From contig OZ024931.1 of NCBI GenBank assembly GCA_964017235.1, forward strand, positions 120,787,530 through 120,851,529: 64,000 bases of DNA, given 5' to 3'. Shown piece by piece: positions 32,084-43,640 of the stretch (position 1 is its first letter; the number at the start of each line of letters is the position of its first letter). This DNA comes from Sabellastarte sp. h YS-2021 (lineage: Eukaryota > Annelida > Polychaeta > Sabellida > Sabellidae). Position numbers and translations under genes: made by a program. The notes beneath the pieces were generated by a model. It saw nothing but the letters and a program-made list of their open reading frames with translations, was not told where the DNA came from and made no database searches.

Positions 32084-32150
32084 GAAGCCTGGGTTTGATT
32101 CCCAGTGTTGTGGAACGAGACATCATAGCTCAGTGACAGAGCACTCAGTC
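32084..32150 (+). other. tRNA-like arms in reversed order
   Basis: A T-arm/B-box-like GGGTTTGATTCCCAG (about 32092) is followed by a D-arm/A-box-like TAGCTCAGTGACAGAGCACT (about 32126). The order is opposite to a tRNA gene, as at the boundary of two tandem tRNA-derived units. No complete tRNA fold. Confidence 0.4.
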
Positions 32151-32460
32151 TGTTATTTTGTTGTTGCAATACTACAACATAAAAAATTATATATATTTTA
32201 AAGAAAATTTGCTTCAATTGTTTAATATGTTGGGTGTTAAATTGCATTGGTACATATCTCTTACTGAGGATCAAATATGAGTTTAAAAACCTCTTTTTAA
32301 CCCCAGCTACCCGTATTCTATTTTGAGTGTACTTAGCTTGTTACCTGGACTTTGTTTCCAACAATTATTATGCAGGTTTTGGGAGCGCTTATTTGTTTTC
32401 ATGTTGGTTTGATTGATCGCTACCCCTGGATTATGTAGTAAGGACATTGGTTTGGGGTGT

Positions 32461-32696
32461 ATTTATTTATTTATTTGGGGTTTTACGTCGCTTTCAACAC
32501 TGTACAGGTCATATCACGACGGGTAGTTGGAAGGGCAGAGGAAACCAGTACATATAGTTCGCTAGGGTTCTGTACTGTAAACTGCCGACCAACGGCAAGC
32601 AACTACCAGCTTTTCCACTTACGGCCATGACGGGGATCGAACCCCGGCCTCAGAGGTGGGAGGCGAGAGTGTTACCACTCTGCCACCGTGGCCCCC
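32461..32696 (-). mobile_element. tRNA-derived SINE, copy 2
   Basis: Very similar to 26550-26784, in the same orientation: AAATAAATAAAT tail at low coordinate, A box GGTGGCAGAGTGG, B box GGGGTTCGATCCCCG. Its head abuts satellite-like sequence at 32697. No clear target duplication was found. Confidence 0.85.
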
Positions 32697-32961
32697 TGGC
32701 ATTTTAAGGAAAAATATTTGACATATTTTTACCAAATTTGCATGGTATGAGCAATAGTTAGGTCAATAATTTGCTTAGGATTGCTTTTAGTGATAATAGC
32801 TATATAACTGACTGATTAATAGCTACTTTTTATTTTAAGCATTTTAAAGGAAAAGTATTTCACCTATGTTCACAAAATTTGGGATGGAGGATTATTGGAT
32901 CAGTAGCTTGCTTTGGATTGCTTTTGGTGATAATACCTTTATAGCTAACTGAGTAATAGCT
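32697..32961 (+). repeat. Degenerate satellite monomers, left of LINE
   Basis: Two diverged units about 141 bp apart (CATTTTAAGGAAAAATATTTG, CATTTTAAAGGAAAAGTATTTC) that end in CTGAGTAATAGCT. They share the GAGTAATAGCTAC block and general layout with the 155-bp satellite at 57425-64000. The array continues at 34178 beyond the LINE. Confidence 0.65.
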
Positions 32962-34177
32962 AATCTAATCTAATCTAATGTGGACTTTTATAGCACTTAA
33001 TCTCCATCACTGATCGACTCTAAGGCGCATCTAAACATAAAGTAAGGCAGTTAGCGTTAATCAAGGGACATAGCCAGGTCGTACCAAGGAGACACAGATG
33101 TGACGGGGAGGCTATGGCAGGTAGGCTTTTACAAACAGGTATGTTTTAAGCTTCTTTCTGAAGGAGGCAAATGATGTTGCACTATGAACATCTTGAGGGA
33201 GGTCATTCCAGATCTTCGGAGCATCAAAGGCAAAACTATGGCCAAAATGTTTGGCTGACTTAAAGACTGATGTATGGAAAGGAGGAACTGTGAGGTATTG
33301 ACGATCTGGGTGACTATGCCTAGTACTATAGGGACAACTATTAAAAGACAAGAATAGTTCGGAATAAGAAGGAGAACCACTATGCAAAAATTTATACACA
33401 AGTGTTGCGGTTTTGAAAATACAACAGGCAACCAGTGGAGTTTCTGTAGAATGGGTGTAACATGAGCATACTTTCTATGATTTGTAACAATACGAGCAAG
33501 GGTGTTCTGAATACTTTGCAATTTGTGCTGATTGAAACCGGACAAACCTGTGAACAGAGAGTTACAATAGTCCAGACGACTACTAACCAAGGCATTTGCA
33601 GCAAGGACTGCCACTTCAGGAATGAGATACTTTCTAATTCTACGGAGGTCACGCATCTGAAGGAAGCACGCTTTGCAAGTCCTCTTGATATGCTCAGAGA
33701 ATGAAAAATCTGCATCAAACCACACACCTAGATTTCTAACAGAATCAACCGGATGAAGAAGGCTACCAAGAATGCTAACAGGAAAGTGAGAGGAAATCTT
33801 CTGACATTGAGCCTTGGAACCAAAGACAATAAACTCAGTTTTTTCAGGGTTGAGCTTCAATTTACTGAGACATCCACTCTTGGCCATCATGAAGGCAGGC
33901 ATTTAGCTTGGCGAGAGCTGAAGAAGCATTCTTGGGGGAGATGGATGTATAACTGAGTATCATCCACATAAAAATGGAATTTAATATGCGGGTGGAGGCG
34001 AATAATTTTACTAAGTGGTGTTGTATAGAGTGAAAACAGTAACGGACCCAGAACAGAACCTTGCGGAACACCATAGATGAGATTGCTTAATTCAGATAGT
34101 GTGGAGTCTATCTTAATGGCCTGGTAACAATTTCTTAAGTAGGAAGCAAACCACCTTAGAACTGTTCCACCAAGACC
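32962..34177 (-). pseudogene. 5'-truncated LINE reverse transcriptase (L2/CR1-like)
   Basis: Minus-strand remnant of a non-LTR retrotransposon. It starts in RT at [14 protein letters not shown] and carries [17 protein letters not shown] and the catalytic FYVDDTQLY. It then continues with KLKLNPEKTEFIVFGS, VRNLGVWFDADFSFSEHI, LDYCNSLFTGL, LHWLPV and the C-terminal RTFAFDAPKIWNDLP-type block (here FAFDAPKIWNDLPQDV). At least three frameshifts (near 33950, 33880 and 33400) break it. The 3' end is AAGTGCTATAAAAGT plus GATTA repeats. A 7-bp AATAGCT flanks it (32955-32961, 34178-34184), consistent with a target duplication in the satellite. Confidence 0.85.
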
Positions 34178-34540
34178 AATAGCTACTGTGCTATATAGCT
34201 ATTGTACTATTTTGAGTTGACTTTTTTTCTGGACATTTTAATGAAGCAATGTTTTGTATCTTCACAAAAATTTATATGAAGGATAATCGGGTCAATAGTT
34301 TGGCCAGGGTAGCTTTTGGTTGATGATAGCTTTGTAGCTATCTGAGTAATAGTTGCTTTGCTACTTTAAGCCTACTCTGAATTGCATTTCTGTTTTCACT
34401 CTTTTAAAAGAAACATATTTAACATCTTTGTAAAATTTGGTGTGAAGGTTAATAGGGTCAATTACGTGCTTGGTATTGTTGTTGACGGTAATAGCTTTAA
34501 CCTCCTGAGTAATAGCTACATAGCAAAAACCATAAATATG
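34178..34540 (+). repeat. Degenerate satellite monomers, right of LINE
   Basis: Continuation of the array broken at 32961, with two or more units carrying GATAGCTTTGTAGCTATCTG, GAGTAATAGTTGC and GAGTAATAGCTACATAGC. It passes directly into 169-bp-type repeats at about 34541, the same neighbour order as at 10246. Confidence 0.65.
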
Positions 34541-35640
34541 TCTATCTCCTAAACTGTGTGTGATAGAGCAATTTCGTCGAAATTTTTGACCCACAGGGTA
34601 TCTAAGTAATGTACTCTTGGCAATTTTCAAAAAATTTTCCTCCCCCCCAAAAATGCCAACCATTTTGAATTTTCGAATTTGCTCCAAAAATACAAAAACA
34701 GTAATTTGCTTCTAACCCCTTAACCATTCGAGATAGAGTGATTTTGTCGAAATTTTCAACCCACAGGTTATCTAAGCAATGCACTCTTGGCAATTTTCAA
34801 AAAATTTTCCTCTCCCCAAAACTGGCGGCCATTTTAAATTTTCCAATTTTCGCCAAAAAAGCAAAAACACAAATTTGCTTCTATCTCCTTAACCATGCGA
34901 GATAGAGTGATTTCATCGAAATTTTCGACCCACAGGATAGCTTAGCAAACTACTCTTTGCAATCTCAAAAGATTTTAGTCTCTTCAAAAATGGTGGCCAT
35001 TTTGAATTTTCGCTAAAACTGCAAAAACACGAATTTGCTTCTATCTCCTTTACTGTGCAAGATAGAGCGATTTCGACGAAATTTTTCGGCACACAGGATA
35101 TATGCAGAGTCTACTGGTAACTTTTTCGCAAAAATCACTTTCCCGCCACTTTTGGCAACCCTCTTGAATTTCTGCATAAAAGAGCATTCACCTCGGAAAC
35201 GGTGTGGGATAGAGCGATTTCGACAAAAATTTTGGACCCACAGGGTATCTGCAGAGTGTACTGGCCACATTTTGCAAAGATCACTTTCCCGCCATTTTTT
35301 GGTGGCCATCTTGAATTTCTGCGTAAAATGCAAAAATGCATTTATCTTGTAACAAGATTTTGGCTGCCACCTTGAATTTTGATGGAAAGTGAAAGTGTCA
35401 TTTATCTCAAAAACCCTCAGAGATAAAGTGATTTCGAGCAATGTTTGGACCCTTTGGGTACTAGAGACCTTAGATATAGTGCTTGTGAAAAGTTGAAATT
35501 CCATAATTTTGTTGGCCATCTTGAATGTTGGCGGAAATTGAAAATATCATTTATCTCGAAAACTGTAAGGGATAGAGCAATTTCAAAGTAATTTTTGACC
35601 ATTTGGATATTAGAGATCTTTGGTATTGTTTTCACCCATG
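34541..35640 (-). repeat. Degenerate 169-bp-type repeats, reversed
   Basis: About six diverged units marked by GATAGAG.GATTTCGTCGAAAT, TTTGACCCACAGG.TATCT, TGGC..CATTTTGAATTTTC and GCAAAAACACAAATTTGCTTC. Read on the minus strand they correspond to the 10247-11015 repeat. Unit length varies from about 110 to 170 bp. Confidence 0.8.
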
Positions 35641-36470
35641 GTGTCTGGATGGGAAGGCGAGCAGGCGACGGGAAGAAGTTTGTCCGGCCTGTATCTCAGA
35701 AACTGTAAGGTGTATGTAGTTGATACTTGGTAGGGATATTGGTTAGGGGTTGTAGATGTGCAACATCTTGGTGCGACCTTGTTTTGACCTTTGACCTTGC
35801 TGTAGTGACCTTGAAGTTGAAAATCTTGTCCGGGCTATATCTTAGCAACCATAAGTTTTCGGAAGTTGATGCATGGTAGGGCCATTGATTAGGTGGTGTA
35901 GGTGTGCAACATCTTGACCTTTGACCTTGCCATAGTGACCTTGACCTATAAAATCTTGTCCGGGATATATTTTGGAAATCGTAAGGTGCAGTAAGTTGAT
36001 ACTGGATATCGACATTGGCTATGGTGTGTAGATGTAAAATATCATGGTGACCTTAATTTGACCTTTGACCTTGCTGTAGTGACCTTGAAGTTGAAAATCT
36101 TGTCCGGGCTATATCTTAGCAACCATAAGTTTTCGGAAGTTGATGCATGGTAGGGCCATTGATTAGGTGGTGTAGGTGTGCAACATCTTGACCTTTGACC
36201 TTGCCATAGTGACCTTGACCTATAAAATCTTGTCCGGGATATATTTTGGAAATCGTAAGGTGCAGTAAGTTGATACTGGATATCGACATTGGCTATGGTG
36301 TGTAGATGTAAAATATCATGGTGACCTTAATTTGACCTTTGACCTTGCCATAGTGACCTTGACCTATAAAATCTTGTCCGGGCCATATCTCGGAAACTGT
36401 ATGATGTAGGAAGTTGATACTTGGTAGGGACATTGATCAGGGGTTATATGTGGGGGTTATCTATGGGGAT
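35641..36470 (+). repeat. 274-bp repeat rich in TGACCTTTGACCT sites
   Basis: The block from 35791 (TTGACCTTGCTGTAGTGACC) recurs 274 bp later. It holds two ~137-bp halves with AAAATCTTGTCCGGG.TATAT and AAGTTGATAC. TGACCTTTGACCT, a perfect direct repeat of AGGTCA with 1-base spacing on the minus strand, occurs at 35785, 35915, 36059, 36189 and 36333. Non-coding. Confidence 0.8.
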
Positions 36471-37089
36471 ATGTGATACTATTTTATCTCTCTTATATCT
36501 CTCTTATATATCTTTTTACTTGAATCTTGGTTGTTGCAACTTGGGGGTCTCTTGATAAAGATTAAGCACTGTTAAAGTCATATTAGAATTCATTAACCAT
36601 TTTACTTTTGCAACTTCCCACTGTAACGGATGGTATTGTATCAAGTGAACCACAGGCTTTGCCCCAACTCTACATAAAAGCATGTATTGCCACATCTGTA
36701 TGTATGGGTAATATTCAAAACATACAAACCATAATTCGACCATACAAATGAATATCATAATGGCAGAAGTCTTAAAGCTTCATAATTTTTAGTTTACTTC
36801 AATTGTCTTGTTTTAACACTTAATCTTTACATGCAGTTTCTTTCTGTTAGATGTTATTTTCTCTACTTAAACATTATTTGGATGCTGACACTGATCTGAA
36901 AGTATCCCAGTCTGTGTACTGTTTCACTACTTCTATATCTTGTGGTGTTGAAAACTATTTCCCCAGGCTTTGGGGTACAGGCATCTCTGATGCTATTGTC
37001 AATCTTATTACTTTCACCATTATATATATATACTACCTAAACTACATCAGGTTTTAGATGTGGTATATAAAATCTAACATATTATTATA
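36471..37089. other. No gene recognised
   Basis: AT-rich. Open frames are short and show no domain. Nothing repeated within the window was recognised. Confidence 0.4.
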
Positions 37090-39490
37090 TCTACCGAAGG
37101 CATCCGGTGGATACTTTGGTTTTGCGTTCACTACGCGCTGCGCATAGAGATATTTTTGTATTAACCCTCTCAGAAGAAAACTACACTAAATTTGCAAGAA
37201 ATCTTCATTGGGGGGTAAGATTCTCTGGGACTGAAATGGCCGCCGGGGGCATTTCTTTGAAAATTATATACCTTTTTCTACTGGCTGGTTGTCATAGGTA
37301 GAAGGCTGAATCTCTTCATAGCTGATATGTATAACAGATATACATGCCTTCTACAACCTTACAGACATTTGACCTTGAAGCTCTTAATTCAAGGTCATCC
37401 ACAGAGTGCCAAAGTAACCCACATAGCGGACTTTAAAAGTGTCTATATCTCGCTTATTATTGGTCCTAGAGTTTTGCAATGTGAAACCAACCTACAGGAA
37501 ATCATGTGCTGCAAATTTTCTGATGTTGTCCGATTTGACCTTGGACCCCTCCTTTCAGGTCAAACAAGGATAGCCAAACTTAAAAGTGCTTATAACTCAC
37601 TTATATTGGTTCTTGAGGTTTGGGATGGTAAACCAACCAATAGGAAATCATGGGCTCGGAATGTTATGGTGTGGTCAGATTTGACCTTGGGCCCCTCCTT
37701 CAAGGTCAAAAGAGAATAGCCAAACTTAAAAAGTGCGTAAAACTCACTGATTATTGGTCCTTCAGGTTTGGGATGGTAAACCAACATATAGGAAATCATG
37801 GGCTGGGAATCTTCTAGTGTGGTTGGATTTGACCTTGGGCCCCTCCTTCAAGGTCAAATGAGGATAGCCAAACTTAAAAGTGCTTATAACTCCCTTATTA
37901 TTGGTCATACAGGTTTGGGATGGTGAACCGACTTACAGGAAATCAGGGGCTGGAAATCTTCTGGTTTGGTCAGATTTGACCTTGGATCCCTCCTTCAAGG
38001 TCAAATGAGGATAGCAAAACCTAAAAGTGGTTATAACTCGCTTATTATTGGTCCTAGAGGTTTGCAATGTGAAACCAACCTACAGGAAATCATGTCCTGC
38101 GAATTTTCTGATGTTGTCAGATTTGACCTTGGACCCATCCTTCAAGGTCAAACAAGGATAGCCAAATTTAAAAATGCTTATAACTCCCTTATATTCGTCC
38201 TAGAGGTTTGGGGTGGTAAACCAACATATAGGAAATCATGGGCTCGGAATCTTCTGTTGTGGACAGATTTGACCTTGGGCCACTCCTTCAAGGTCAAACG
38301 TGGATAGCCAAATTTAAAAGTGCTTATAACTCCCTTATATTCGTCCTAGAGGTTTGGGATGGTAAACCAACATATAGAAAATCATGGGCTCGGAATCTTC
38401 TGGTGTGGACAGATTTGATCTTGGGCCACTCCTTCAAGGTCAAACGTGGATAGCCAAACTTAAAAGTGGTTATAACTCTCTTATTATTGGTTGTACAGGT
38501 TTGGGATGGTAAATGAACTTATAGGAAATCAGGGGCTGGAAATCTTCCGGTTTGGTCAGATTTAACCTTGGATCCCTCCTTCAAGGTCAAATGAGGATAG
38601 CCAAACCTAAAAATGGTTATAACTCCCTTATTATTGGTCCTAGAGGTTTGTAATATGAAACCAACCTTCAGGAAATCATGTCCGAATTTTCTGATGTTGT
38701 CATATTTGACCTTGGACCCATCCTTCAAGGTCAAACAAGGATAGCCAAACTTAAAAGTGCTTATAACTCGCTTATATTCGTCCTAGAGGTTTGGGATGGT
38801 AAACTAACCAATGGGAAATCATGGGCTCGGAATCTTATGGTGTGGTCAGATTTTTCCTGGGGCCCCTCCTTCAAGGTCAAACAAGGATAGCCAAACTTTA
38901 AATTGCTTATAACTTGCTTATTATTGGTTCTAGAGGTTTGGGATGGTAAACCAACCTACAGGCAATCATGGGCTAGAAATCTTTTGGTGTCGACAGCTTT
39001 GACCTTGGACCCCCCTTCAAGGTCAAATCAGGATAGCCAAACTTAAAAGTGCTTATAACTCGTTTATATTGGTCCCAGAGGTTTGGGATAGTAAACCAAC
39101 CTTTTGGAAATCATGGGCTCGGAATCTTATGGTGTGGTCAGATTTGACCTTGGGCCCCTCCTTCAAGGTCAAAAGAGGATGTCCAAACTTATAAGGGCTT
39201 ATAACTCACTTATTATTGGTCCTTGAGGTCTGGGATGGTAAACCAACCTCTAGGAAATCATGGGCTAGAAATCTTCTGGTGTGGACAGATTTGCCCTTGG
39301 GCCCCCTCTTCAAGGTCAAACGAGGATAGCCAAACTTAAAAGTACTTATAACTCACTTATTGTTGGTCCTAGAGGTTTGCAATGTGAAACCAACCTACAG
39401 GAGATCATGTCCTGCGAATTTTCTGATGTTGTCGAATGTGACCTTGGACCCCTTCATCGAGGTCAAAAGAGGATAGCGAAACTTGTTATT
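37090..39490 (+). mobile_element. Helitron-like element E2, 3' end missing
   Basis: Starts A|TCTACCGAAGGCATCCGGTGG, like E1 and E3, then has the same 5' ~330 bp as E1 (ATGGCCGCCGGGGGCATTTC; CTACTGGCTGGTTGTCATAG). About 14 tandem ~147-bp units follow (AGGATAGCCAAACTTAAAAG at 37567 and onward; TTTGACCTTG ... CAAGGTCAAA in each). Near 39490 the array passes into unrelated sequence without the hairpin-CTAG end, so the 3' end is lost. Open frames within it follow the repeat and are not genes. Confidence 0.75.
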
Positions 39491-39589
39491 GTTGATTTCT
39501 GTACATTTAAAAGAAAATGATTCAAGTTATTTTGCTAAAGTTAGGCATACATTTGGCTTGCTTGGTATTGCATTTGGCACTGTTAGCTC

Positions 39590-40040
39590 TGTGGGTAAGC
39601 GAGTAAGAGCTATTAAGGTACGCTCAAAAATTTTTGACCACCCAGAAGGTACTAGAGAAGTATTCTGTTCAAAAGTGATTTTCACCACTTTTGGAGGCCA
39701 TCTTGTAGTTTAGTGGAAAAGAAAAAATTGAACCATTGCTTGGAAACTTTAAGAGATAGAGATCCATAGGGTAGTGGAAAAGTATCCTATACATAAGGGT
39801 AAAATTTCAATTTTCATAAATTTTGGCGGCCATCATGGATTTTAGCTGAAAATAAAAATTTAAAATATCTTGGAAACCGTATATAAGAGAGCAATTTCGA
39901 GTGAATTTTTGACCTGGAGGGTAGTAGTGATGTAGCCTATACAAAAGGATAAAATTTTAATTTTTGTAAATTTTTGTGACCATCTTTGATTTTAGCTGAA
40001 AATAAAAAATTGGAAATATCTCCGTAACAGTAAAAAGATG
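39590..40040 (+). repeat. Decayed satellite and 169-bp-type repeat units
   Basis: GGGTAAGCGAGTAAGAGCTA is followed by three loose copies of CAATTTCGAGTGAATTTTTGACC...GGGTAGT and TTTTGGCGGCCATC. Same family and order as 34178-35640, more decayed. Confidence 0.6.
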
Positions 40041-40079
40041 GAGCAATTTCCAGTGAATTAGTGAGAAATTTATATACTT

Positions 40080-41070
40080 TGTCATCAAATACTCACCTGA
40101 TAAAATAACTTTATATTTAGCAATTTTATGACAAGCTCTTACTGTGCCTATGGACTACTTTTCAGATACTGACCCCTGACTGACCAGTATATTTGATTTT
40201 TATGACAACTTTTCACTCTGTCTGAAATGACTACCTTTCCTATATATTGTGTGACAACTATGTTTGCATGCATTAGTCATAAACTAGTCACTTTTGGCTA
40301 ACTAAAGGCAAATATATTTGACAATTTTATGATAAACTTGTTACCGTGCCTGAAAAGACTATACCTTTTACTTACTAACAAATGAGTGTGATATATTAAT
40401 CATAAAAGAGTCACCTCTGAAAAACAAGTGTACATCAGTCAGATGTGACTACTTTGTGACTAATGTATGACAAACATTCATTTGTGAATAAGTAAAAGGT
40501 AGTTGTTTCAGGCACGGTACAAAGTTTGTCATAAAATTGTCAAATATATTTGTCTTCAGTTTTTCAGAGGTGACTAGTTTGTGACTAATATTTGACAAAC
40601 ATACAGTTGTGAATGTGGAAAAGGTAGTCATTTCAGGCACAGTAAAAAGTTTGTCATAAAATAGTCAAATATACTGATCATTAGTTAGCCAGAGATGACT
40701 AATTTGTGACTATGTGGTGACTGATATATGACATACTATTGACTAATATGTTTGACTATCTTTGGACAAACTTTTCAATGTGCCTGAAATGACTACCTTT
40801 GGCACAGTGACAAGTGTATGTTTGTCATATATTAGTCAGAAAATAGGCAAGTGTATGCTAGTCATTAATTAGTCATTAACTTGTCATTAGTTAATCAGAG
40901 GCGACTTTTCTGACTAATATATGACAAACTAATGAATAATAAAAGTTGTTTACTGACAAGTTTATGACTAGATATACTTGACGAGTTTTAAACAAATAAA
41001 CACTAGTCATTAGGGTAGTCATCTCAGGCACAGTAATGCTAACTTTTTTTTTTCACTTATTTGTCATTTC
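40080..41070. repeat. TGAC/GTCA-rich direct and inverted repeats
   Basis: Units such as GGTAGTCATTTCAGGCACAG and AAGTTTGTCATAAAAT.GTCAAATATA occur in direct orientation at about 40490-40700. They are inverted at about 40140-40400, so the two halves can fold about a centre near 40445. Many TAGTCA / TTTGTCA words. Non-coding. Confidence 0.65.
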
Positions 41071-41077
41071 GGTTTTC

Positions 41078-41295
41078 AGTGTATACATCAAGTAGCAATT
41101 AATATTAGCTATTACTTTACTGTATATGCAAATATTTTGTTTAAAACATACCTACTTCATAAACTCCCTTCTGTAAACTTCTTCAACCATGCCACATGGG
41201 TAATATTAAAAACGAAATAGTGACAAACATTAATCGGTGACAATTCGAGAGACAAATAAATTACAAACGTTAATTCAACCGCGGTTTTCAGTGTG
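41078..41295. repeat. Right member of the 12.9-kb-separated inverted pair
   Basis: Reverse complement of 28410-28620, ending GTTAATTCAACCGCGGTTTT then CAGTG. The 129-bp minisatellite begins immediately after. GGTTTTCAGTGTA also occurs at 41066, just outside the other side of this copy. Confidence 0.65.
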
Positions 41296-41790
41296 TGTGT
41301 CCATTAGATGGCGATGGTGGTGCCCACTGTGTAAGTAAATGAGTGGGTATGGGTACAATGTGTCATAAAATGAGTAGATATGGGTCCACTGTGCTAGTAA
41401 GGGAGGAACTGAGGCTGGACAGTCTGTGTCCATTAGATGGTGAGGGTGATGCCCATGCACTGTGTAAGTAAATGAGGATGTATAGGCCCAGTGTGTCATC
41501 AAATGAGGAGGTATGGGCCCACTGTGCAAGTGAGGGAGGAAATGAGGTTGGATAGTCTGTGTACAGCAGATGACGAGGGTGTTGCCCACTGTGTAAGTAA
41601 ATGAGGGGGTATAGGCTCACTCTGTCATCAAATGAGGAGGTATGGGCCCATTGTACAAGGAAGAGAGGAACTGAGGCTGGACAGTGTGTGTCCATTAGAT
41701 GACGAGGGTGGTGCCCACTGTGTAAGTAAATGAGGGGGTATGGGCCCAATGTGTCATAAAATGAGGAGGTATGGGCCACTGGTAGACTTG
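41296..41790 (+). repeat. 129-bp minisatellite, about 4 copies
   Basis: GTGTCCATTAGATGG-type starts at about 41298, 41427, 41558 and 41687. Each unit has CCCACTGTGTAAGTAAATGA and GTCATCAAATGAGGAGGTAT. The period is 43 codons, so a long antisense frame appears, but it only mirrors the repeat. A single copy lies at about 44270-44390. Confidence 0.9.
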
Positions 41791-42420
41791 CTCCAAGTCT
41801 TTGTTTTTCTCATTCCAGCAAATCTGACATACATGAAATCATTATGAACCCACTTGATGATTAAAAAAAGCTTCTGTCTAGAGAAATACAAAGACTTGTC
41901 TCAGCCAGGGGGGTTTTCCCTGTAATGAGTTTTACCACATTTAAATTAATGCACACATCCCAGAGGATTCCCCTACACATTAGCATACTTGTGTTTACAT
42001 CTGAGATGACCTGGCTGGGAGTGTTTGTTGATATAGATAGTCAGATGATTCCCGTGCAGTGTGCATTGTAAATTTTACTACACAGGCACACTCGAGTGAT
42101 TTATTGTACTCAATATTTCTTTCTCAATTTAGGTGTACATGAATAGGGGAACTCTGAATTTATACAATGTAGATAAAATTGTCAAGTATAACTATCAACA
42201 TCTCCCAAGAATTTTACTCTTTGCTTAGGTTTCATTTCATTTTGATTTGGTGAATGTTGAAATTTAAGGCATATCCAAGTGGCACTATGAAAAAAAAACA
42301 TCATTGAATGGTGACTTTGAGTCAAGGTAATATCAGAAAGTGGTTATTTCATAAAGGTGCTCTAAATCTTTAACTATTCCAGCTAGCTTCATCAAATGTG
42401 CACAAAAGATATATGGCTAG
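41791..42420. other. No gene recognised
   Basis: AT-rich, no repeat or exon signal that I can support. Confidence 0.4.
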
Positions 42421-42700
42421 AAAAGCTAGCCTGATAGTAATTTTGGCCTAGTTCTAAAAACAAAATGGCTGCCATATCACATGTTTAATGTCAAATGAAG
42501 TTATCCTATTAAAAAGCCTTGTATCTCCCTTATCATTGCTATTGGGGTTCCAAATGTGAAAACAACTTATAGAAAGTCATGACATGAGACTCTTTACCAA
42601 TTGCTGACTTTTACCTTTGGCGCCTTCTTCAATGTCAAGTGGGGTTATCTTACTACAAAAGCCTTAAATCTCCTTTAGTTATCCATTATTACTGATCCTT
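42420..42700 (+). repeat. Relic of Helitron 147-bp core units
   Basis: TTTTGGCCTAG...AAAATGGCTGCCAT, TATCTCCCTTATCATTG and CTTTTACCTTTGGCGCCTTC match the 5' part and core monomers of the elements at 37090 and 52022, with strong decay. Confidence 0.5.
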
Positions 42701-42869
42701 AGGCGGGACTTACCCACTGTGGCAGTGGCCTTGTTTTGTCATTCTGCTCCAACTAGATCAGGAAAATAGGGTTCAAGCTCTTGAACTTTTTGTGTAAAAA
42801 TTTTTTGGGGTAGAGTTCTAACCCATTCATATTAATTGTATCCATGGGATAGCATACACATTTCTTTGA

Positions 42870-43286
42870 TGGTTACCCAGTCTTCAGTGTTTTTCCTATT
42901 ATTGCAGATCTAGATCCATATCTAAGTGAGTAATAGTGCTAGTACCTATGTTAAGTAAATTGCTTATAACCCCAAAATGACTGCATTTACAGCTACTTTA
43001 TCTGTACTTACAAGATAGTACATATTTTTGAGGTCTAACTCAATAGCTAAACGATTAATAGCTATTTTCTGTGTTTAAAAGTACGTGAAATGAGTAAATG
43101 ACTTTTTTTCTTTGTAACCGTTATAGTTACGATGTTTGGTTATATTTGCTACTTTTAGTTTATCTGCCACTTTTTACCCTAGAGCACATAAAACGTGATG
43201 AACAGACGGATGGACGGATGCATGCACATACGGAAGACGTTTTATAATCTCCCAACCATGGCCTTCAGCCACAGGCGGGAGATAAT
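42870..43286 (+). repeat. Decayed satellite units plus hairpin-ended tail
   Basis: GAGTAATAGTGCTAGTACC, GTAAATTGCTTATAACC and GACTGCATTTACAG recall the 155-bp satellite. After GACGGATGGACGGATGCATG the sequence ends in the stem ATAATCTCCC ... GGGAGATAAT (43244-43286), as at 21094-21132. Confidence 0.6.
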
Positions 43287-43640
43287 GACTAACGAAGATC
43301 CAGGCCTGATATTCACACAAGGGAATCTACTTGTGGCTTAGTACATATGTGCAAGATATATATGAGAGAAATCCCTTAAATAGTCAATGAGAAAATTGTA
43401 ATAAAGTGTTGAAATTTTCACACTTAGGGTGGGTGGCTCCAGCAAACAGACGAACGACAGGTCTGCATGCCTTAAACAATTTTTCATCCTTGATAGATAA
43501 GTTATCTTTTTTTTAAAAAAACATGTCTCTGCACTTTGTAGTTTTGGATGAGAAGTCATTCACGCGGACGTGTACACCCAAGCCAGAGAGCGATGACATA
43601 ATGTCGGCTGACTGACAAGTCAGCTGACATAAAAATGAAA
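43287..43640 (-). repeat. Dispersed module adjoining the hairpin end
   Basis: On the minus strand CAGCTGACTTGTCAGTCAGC, TCATCCAAAACTACAAAGTG, GAGGATGAAAAATTG-type and GGGATTTCTCTCATATATAT match 57030-57385 on the plus strand. There the module adjoins the 155-bp satellite. It is therefore part of the same mobile or satellite-carrying family. Confidence 0.7.

Noticed and set aside
37590-38890. Several 70-110-codon frames on both strands
   Set aside because: They repeat with the 147-bp Helitron core unit and show no domain.
41275-41779. Antisense 104- and 138-codon frames with a repeated peptide
   Set aside because: The 129-bp minisatellite is 43 codons long, so any open unit repeats in frame; no protein family is recognised.
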